64,000 bases of DNA from an uncultured Lachnospiraceae bacterium (GTDB taxonomy: Bacteria > Bacillota > Clostridia > Lachnospirales > Lachnospiraceae): positions 35,523-99,522 of the forward strand of contig CABUAW010000003.1 of the NCBI GenBank assembly GCA_902489645.1, in the 5' to 3' direction. Made by a program: the position numbers and the translations under genes. Below, in pieces: positions 57,168 to 64,000 of this stretch. The notes under the pieces were generated by a model, which was not told the origin of the DNA, did no database searches, and worked only from the letters and a program-made list of their open reading frames with translations. Each line of letters starts with the position of its first letter. Position 1 is the first letter of the stretch.

Positions 57168-57899
57168 ATGAAACGAGTATTGGCGGTAATGGTGTTAATG
57201 GGATTTTTAGTTCTGTCTGTTGTTTTTTATGGACGTACATATTCACGGGTGGCGGCGGCGATTTCCAATGCATCCGCTTCTCAGACAAAACGGAGAGTGG
57301 TCATTGATGCAGGCCACGGCGGCAATGACCCGGGCGGCATAGGGGTATCAGGGGTACTGGAGAAGGATGTGAACCTTTCGGTAGCCCTATTTTTGAAGGC
57401 AAATCTGGAGGCCCAGGGGATGGAAGTGATTATGACCCGGGATACGGATAAGGCTTTGTATAGCAGCGAAAGTTCAACAAATAAAAAGAAAGAGGATTTG
57501 GCAAAGCGTATTGAAATTATTACAGAAGCAAAACCGGACTTTGTACTGTGTATTCACCAGAATATTTTTACGGATGCAAAGTACAGCGGCGCTCAGGTTT
57601 TTTATTATCAGGATTCGGAGGAGGGCGCCCGCCTTGCCTCCTGCCTGCAGGCCCAGCTTATTGCCGGAGTGGACCCGGAAAATAACCGGGTTCCAAAATC
57701 GAATATGAATTATTATATGCTTAAAAATTCGCCGGTTCCTATTGTTATTGTGGAATGTGGTTTTTTGACCAATGCGGAGGAAGAGGCGAAACTTGGGACG
57801 GAGGATTATCAAAGAAAGCTGGCCTGGAATATCTATCTTGGAACCATGCACTATCTGAATGGCGAAGGGATGTCCGGGGCGGCGTCTGAGGCGGAGTAA
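57168..57899 (+). CDS. N-acetylmuramoyl-L-alanine amidase (Amidase_3)
   Basis: Zinc hydrolase that cleaves the amide between MurNAc and the stem peptide outside the cell. A signal peptide or anchor (about residues 3-30) precedes the catalytic domain. Zinc ligands and catalytic residues are in VIDAGHGGNDPG, LEKDVNLSV, CIHQNIF and VECGFLTN. Start ATG 57168 follows AGGGAA. It is 243 residues, close to the CwlD size, so a sporulation or cortex role is possible. Confidence 0.92.
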   Translation: MKRVLAVMVLMGFLVLSVVFYGRTYSRVAAAISNASASQTKRRVVIDAGHGGNDPGGIGVSGVLEKDVNLSVALFLKANLEAQGMEVIMTRDTDKALYSSESSTNKKKEDLAKRIEIITEAKPDFVLCIHQNIFTDAKYSGAQVFYYQDSEEGARLASCLQAQLIAGVDPENNRVPKSNMNYYMLKNSPVPIVIVECGFLTNAEEEAKLGTEDYQRKLAWNIYLGTMHYLNGEGMSGAASEAE

Positions 57900-57991
57900 T
57901 TTCGGGATTTCTGTGGAAAGGGTAGAAAAAAGGTGATATAAATATTATAATAACACTATAAATATTGAAAATATTATTGGAGACAGAACAA

Positions 57992-59053
57992 ATGAAAACC
58001 ATTGTTTATAAAACGAATGAAGTGGAAGATGAATTGTGGATAAAAGCCGCCGGAGAAATATTGGCCGCCGGAGGTCTGGTGGGTATTCCTACGGAAACGG
58101 TATACGGTCTGGCGGCCAACGCGCTGGACGAGGAAGCGGCGGCGAAAATTTATACGGCAAAAGGGCGGCCTTCCGATAATCCGTTGATTGTGCATATTGC
58201 ACGGTTGTCCCAGATGGAGGAATTGGCATCGGAGGTTCCGGAGACGGCCTTGAAGCTTGCGAAGGCCTTCTGGCCGGGACCGCTGACGATGATTCTTCCG
58301 AAAAAGGAGATAGTTCCCCATGGAACAACAGGGGGGCTGGAAACGGTTGCGATTCGTATGCCATCCCATCCGGTGGCGCGAAAGCTTCTCCAGGAATCCG
58401 GGCTTATGCTGGCGGCTCCGAGCGCCAATACCTCCGGGCGTCCGAGTCCTACGCGGGCGGAACATGTATATGAAGATTTAAACGGAAAGATTGATATGAT
58501 ACTGGATGACGGACCGGTGGGCATCGGAATAGAATCTACGGTGGTGGATTTGAGCGGCGAAATACCGATGATTCTACGTCCGGGATATATTACCCGTGAG
58601 ATGATGGAAGTGGTTATCGGTGAAGTTTTGGTGGACCCGGCGATTTTGGAGGAAAATAAGGATAAAAACTTCCGTCCAAAGGCCCCTGGGATGAAGTATA
58701 AGCACTATGCGCCAAAGGGGGATTTGACGATTATTGCGGGAACGAGTGAAAAGGTTGTGGAAAAAATCCGGGAGCTGGCTTTGGAGAAAATGAAAGAAGG
58801 TTATAAAGTCGGTATTATTGCCACGGAGGAAACAAAGCCGCTGTATGCGCCGGAGGAACGCCTTGTGGTGATGAGCATTGGCACCCGGAAGGATGAAAAT
58901 ACAATTACCCATAATCTTTATGATATTTTGCGCCGGATGGACGGAGCAGAAGTTTCATATATATATTCGGAAAGTTTTGGGGAAGGAAGCCGGGGACAGG
59001 CGATTATGAATCGCCTGCTGAAAGCGGCCGGTCACCATCAGATTTTTGTTTAG
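57992..59053 (+). CDS. Threonylcarbamoyl-AMP synthase (Sua5/YrdC/YwlC)
   Basis: Makes threonylcarbamoyl-AMP from threonine, bicarbonate and ATP for tRNA t6A37. The N-terminal YrdC domain holds GLVGIPTETVYGLAANA, KGRPSDNPLIVHI and SANTSGRPSPT; the C-terminal Sua5 domain begins after the linker containing RPKAPGMKYKHYAP. It is 353 residues, the usual two-domain length. ATG 57992 behind TTGGAG is taken as the start. The dCMP deaminase gene follows after 24 bases. Confidence 0.95.
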   Translation: MKTIVYKTNEVEDELWIKAAGEILAAGGLVGIPTETVYGLAANALDEEAAAKIYTAKGRPSDNPLIVHIARLSQMEELASEVPETALKLAKAFWPGPLTMILPKKEIVPHGTTGGLETVAIRMPSHPVARKLLQESGLMLAAPSANTSGRPSPTRAEHVYEDLNGKIDMILDDGPVGIGIESTVVDLSGEIPMILRPGYITREMMEVVIGEVLVDPAILEENKDKNFRPKAPGMKYKHYAPKGDLTIIAGTSEKVVEKIRELALEKMKEGYKVGIIATEETKPLYAPEERLVVMSIGTRKDENTITHNLYDILRRMDGAEVSYIYSESFGEGSRGQAIMNRLLKAAGHHQIFV

Positions 59054-59077
59054 AGACAAACAAAGGAGGGGTATAGA

Positions 59078-59563
59078 GTGAGCGGGAAGAGAAAAGATTA
59101 TATTACCTGGGATGAATACTTTATGGCGGTGGCACGGCTGGCCGGCCTGCGTTCAAAGGACCCGAACAGTCAGGTCGGTTCCTGTATTGTGAGTACGGAT
59201 AATAAAATATTGTCTATGGGATATAATGGTTTTCCGTTGGGGTGTTCGGATGACGAATACCCGTGGGATAGAGAGGGAGAACCGCTGGACACGAAGTATG
59301 TTTATGTGACCCACAGTGAATTAAACGCCATATTGAATTACCGGGGCGGCAATCTGGAGGGTGCTAAAATTTATGTATCGCTTTTTCCGTGCAACGAATG
59401 TGCCAAGGCGATTATTCAAAGCGGAATAAAAGAAATTATTTATGGGGAAGATAAGTATCCGGATACGCCGGCAGTGATAGCCTCTAAACGAATGTTGGAT
59501 TCTGCCGGAGTTGTTTATCGAAAATATAATTCTTCGGGAAGAAAAATTGAATTAGAAATTTAA
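59078..59563 (+). CDS. dCMP/cytidine deaminase family protein (ComEB-like)
   Basis: A 161-residue zinc deaminase. HSELNAILNYRG holds the zinc His and catalytic Glu and PCNECAK holds the two zinc Cys. SKDPNSQVGSCIV is typical of dCMP deaminase/ComEB. It supplies dUMP for thymidylate synthesis. The start is GTG 59078, preceded by AAAGGAGGGG. A terminator follows at 59571. Confidence 0.92.
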   Translation: MSGKRKDYITWDEYFMAVARLAGLRSKDPNSQVGSCIVSTDNKILSMGYNGFPLGCSDDEYPWDREGEPLDTKYVYVTHSELNAILNYRGGNLEGAKIYVSLFPCNECAKAIIQSGIKEIIYGEDKYPDTPAVIASKRMLDSAGVVYRKYNSSGRKIELEI

Positions 59564-59570
59564 TTTTCAT

Positions 59571-59632
59571 AAACTGTCTTGCAATCTATGACTATTTGAG
59601 TAAAAGGTCTGAGATTGTTAGACAGTTTTTGC
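59571..59632 (+). terminator. Terminator after the deaminase gene
   Basis: AAACTGTCT..CAATCT at 59571-59587 pairs with AGATTG..AGACAGTTT at 59612-59628 (2-base internal mismatch); T run follows. Confidence 0.75.
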
Positions 59633-59663
59633 TTTTTGTCACTTTTTTAACAACAATTTTCTG

Positions 59664-59692
59664 TTGTAGATGGACAATAGTTGTGATATAAT
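59664..59692 (+). promoter_or_regulatory. V-ATPase operon promoter
   Basis: TTGTAG, 17 bases, TATAAT with a TGA extended -10. It lies 55 bases before the first GTG. Confidence 0.7.
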
Positions 59693-59747
59693 CTTTTAAA
59701 TAGTCAATAATAGTCATAAAGTGTACTTTTTGTAAGGAGGTGGCAAG

Positions 59748-60056
59748 GTGTTAGAAGATATTCTGAAGTCAGTGAATAAGGCCGAAGCCGAAGCGGACGA
59801 AATCATAAAATCAGCCGAAAGTGAGTCGGCTTCGATTTTAGAGACGGCAAAAGCCCAGGCGAAAGCCATGAAAACGGATATATCTCAAAAAGTAAAATTG
59901 ATGAATCAGGAGATGACCGTTCAGATGCAGTCTGAAGGTCAGCGCCAATTGACTGTTGCCGCTGCGGAGTCCGAGAAAGAAACGGAGGCGCTCCGGGAAT
60001 TAATCGCTCCGAAATACAAGGAAGCGGTAGAAGCGGTGATTTCCTCGATTGTATGA
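59748..60056 (+). CDS. V-type ATPase stalk subunit G/H (NtpH/F-like)
   Basis: A 102-residue, almost wholly helical protein rich in Ala, Glu, Lys and Gln (AEAEADEIIKSAESESASILETAKAQAKAMK), as in the peripheral-stalk G/H subunit that pairs with subunit E. The start is GTG 59748, with AAGGAGG before it. First gene of the operon. Subunit identity rests on position and coiled-coil character. Confidence 0.8.
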   Translation: MLEDILKSVNKAEAEADEIIKSAESESASILETAKAQAKAMKTDISQKVKLMNQEMTVQMQSEGQRQLTVAAAESEKETEALRELIAPKYKEAVEAVISSIV

Positions 60057-60096
60057 GTGAGATTATGGGAAAAAAGGGAAAAGGAGGGATGTGGAT

Positions 60097-62591
<2,495 letters not shown>

Positions 62592-62641
62592 AAAGCCTGC
62601 GGGTGTGAGGATGCTGTAAGAAAGGAAAGGAGAGCTTTGGA

Positions 62642-63235
62642 ATGAGTGGATTGGAAAAGATTACAAGCCAGATTCTGGAAGAAGCGAAAACCTCTGCAGC
62701 AATGAAGCTTGAAGCAGCACACAAAGAAGCGGATGCCGTTCTTGCGAAAGCAAATGAGGAGTGCGCGGCGATGGAGGCTGAGGCGGCGGAAAAAAATGCC
62801 GCTTTAAAGGAGAACTATGAGGGCCGTATCAAATCCTCGGTGGAGCAGCAGCGAAGAACAGCGCTTCTGCGCGCAAAGCAGGATATTATTGCAGAAGTCA
62901 TTGCACAAGCTTATACAACAATGAAGCAAGAGGATGCGGAAAGCTATTTCCGGACCATGGAAAAGATATTAAAAACATATGTGCTGGCAGAGCCGGGAGA
63001 AATTTATTTTTCTGCACAGGACCTTGCCAGAATGCCGCAGGATTTTGAGAAGAAGATTCAGGCGGCGGCCAAAGAAAAGGGCGGAAGCCTGGTTCTTTCC
63101 AAAGAGCCGAAAGCGATTGAGGACGGTTTTATTCTTGTCTACGGAGGCATCGAAGAGAACTGTACATTGAGAGCGTTAATGGATGCGAAAAAAGATGAGC
63201 TTCAGGATAAAGTCAATCAAATTTTATTTTTATAG
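62642..63235 (+). CDS. ntpE: V-type ATP synthase subunit E
   Basis: A 197-residue peripheral-stalk subunit: a long Ala/Glu-rich N-terminal helix (EEAKTSAAMKLEAAHKEADAV) and a globular C-terminal domain with KAIEDGFILVYGGIEENCTLRALMDAKKDEL, a family signature. It pairs with the G/H-type subunit encoded at the head of the operon. Confidence 0.93.
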   Translation: MSGLEKITSQILEEAKTSAAMKLEAAHKEADAVLAKANEECAAMEAEAAEKNAALKENYEGRIKSSVEQQRRTALLRAKQDIIAEVIAQAYTTMKQEDAESYFRTMEKILKTYVLAEPGEIYFSAQDLARMPQDFEKKIQAAAKEKGGSLVLSKEPKAIEDGFILVYGGIEENCTLRALMDAKKDELQDKVNQILFL

Positions 63236-63265
63236 AAGCCGGTTCGCCATAAAAGGAGGGTTATA

Positions 63266-64000
63266 ATGTCTAAAACACAATATACCTATGCAGTTGCGCG
63301 AATCCGTGCTTTGGAAGTGTCTCTGTTTTCGGCATCAACGATTGAACAGTTGATTGCCTGCAAAGATATGGAGAGTTGTCTCAGATTTTTGCAGGATAAA
63401 GGCTGGGGCGGCAACGATGTGCCGATGGATGCCGATGCGATTTTGACAAGAGAACGGGAAAAGATATGGGAAACCATTGGAGAGATGCATGTGGACATGG
63501 ATGTGTTCAATGTTTTATCCTATACAAACTGGTTTCATAACCTGAAAGCTGCCGTAAAAGAGGTCTGTACCGGAAAAAGCGGCGCCAATATCTTTTACGA
63601 GGGAACGCCGATTCCTAAGGAAGAGATGCTCCGTATTATCCGGGAGAAGGATTATAAAGCCCTGCCGGAAAATATGCAGGCAGCGGCGGAGGATGCGGTG
63701 GAAACACTGCTCCATTCGGGGGACGGACAGCTTTGCGATATCATTATTGACCGGGCGACAATGGAAGCAATTAAAGAAGCAGGCCAGAAAGCCCAGGACG
63801 ATATCATCCGGGATTATGCGGAGTCTACAGTGGCAGTAGCTAATATCAAAATCGCAGTGCGGGCTGCTAAAACCGCAAAGTCACTGGAATTTATGAAGCG
63901 CGCCATGGCGCCTTGCGGCAGTCTGAATGTGGATGGGCTGGCCCGGGCCGCTTTGGCCGGCATGGATTCGGTCATTGAGTATTTGAGCGAAAATGGATAT
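63266..64000 (+). CDS. ntpC: V-type ATP synthase subunit C (3' end cut by window)
   Basis: ATG 63266 behind AAAAGGAGGG starts an open frame that reaches the last base; the stop lies outside. The 245 visible residues begin MSKTQYTYAVARIRALEVSL and include VLSYTNWFHNLKAAVKEVC, matching the central-stalk subunit C/AC39 family. Subunits F, A, B and D are expected downstream, following the usual bacterial order I-K-E-C-F-A-B-D. Confidence 0.93.
   Translation, partial: MSKTQYTYAVARIRALEVSLFSASTIEQLIACKDMESCLRFLQDKGWGGNDVPMDADAILTREREKIWETIGEMHVDMDVFNVLSYTNWFHNLKAAVKEVCTGKSGANIFYEGTPIPKEEMLRIIREKDYKALPENMQAAAEDAVETLLHSGDGQLCDIIIDRATMEAIKEAGQKAQDDIIRDYAESTVAVANIKIAVRAAKTAKSLEFMKRAMAPCGSLNVDGLARAALAGMDSVIEYLSENGY

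Overview
The window looks like a chromosomal segment of an anaerobic, Gram-positive gut-type Clostridia, most likely a Lachnospiraceae member. This is an inference from strong AGGAGG ribosome sites, lipoprotein (not periplasmic) solute-binding proteins, a V-type ATPase operon, a multidomain flavodiiron protein with a rubredoxin tail, a guanine-class riboswitch ahead of a BMP-family nucleoside importer, and CD3324-type and TnpW/serine-recombinase-type mobile genes. No rRNA or species marker is present, so the genus is not claimed.

Layout. 1-5.9 kb: polyamine importer potABCD (potA cut by the window edge) followed by a betaine/choline-type (OpuC) importer. 6-16 kb: housekeeping genes (DUF1015 protein, membrane glycosyltransferase, Hsp20, 3'-5' exonuclease, lipid kinase, TrmB, D-Ala-D-Ala carboxypeptidase, AI-2E family protein, MscS channel), then tRNA-Lys(CTT). 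16.4-20.2 kb: MATE exporter and an overlapping trio of zinc-ribbon membrane protein, surface nuclease and surface beta-domain protein. 20.2-25.5 kb: guanine-type riboswitch and nucleoside ABC importer. 25.7-41.6 kb: tRNA-Leu(CAG), cyclophilin, TPR protein, glycerol kinase, Sir2 deacylase, lipase-like hydrolase, degenerate sensor-kinase-like membrane protein, zinc-ribbon and tandem TPM proteins, flavodiiron protein, nicotinate phosphoribosyltransferase and ClpB (with a frameshifted tail).

41.7-48.1 kb is a decayed mobile block. It is bounded by two 203-bp direct copies of the 3' end of an ABC-ATPase gene. It holds a DinJ/YafQ toxin-antitoxin pair, a complete IS3-family (IS150-like) copy with a split transposase, a Vat/CatB-type acetyltransferase with an Ntn-hydrolase, a CD3324-type protein, a TnpW-like protein and an internally deleted serine recombinase. 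47.9-53.9 kb is a MacAB-like exporter (ATPase, lipoprotein, permease, adaptor) with its two-component system. The adaptor and response-regulator promoters share the same direct-repeat operator at the same distance from the -10 box, so the system appears to autoregulate and to drive the exporter.

54-59.6 kb: orphan winged-helix regulator lacking the phospho-Asp, NUDIX, YqeY, XRE repressor, sigma-like protein, cell-wall amidase, Sua5 and dCMP deaminase. 59.7 kb to the end: V-type ATPase operon (H/G-type, I, K, E, C), running out of the window.

The strongest unexplained signals are: (1) near-identical sigma-A promoters of hsp20 and clpB, each overlapped by a TGTTATA-N7-TAKAACA inverted repeat that is neither CIRCE nor CtsR-like; (2) the ATCTAAYA direct-repeat operator of the exporter/TCS; (3) the 203-bp repeat-bounded block next to a frameshifted clpB; (4) a TATAGTGT motif recurring around an XRE/sigma-like/amidase cluster; (5) a hairpin that hides the ribosome site of a 9-codon ORF.
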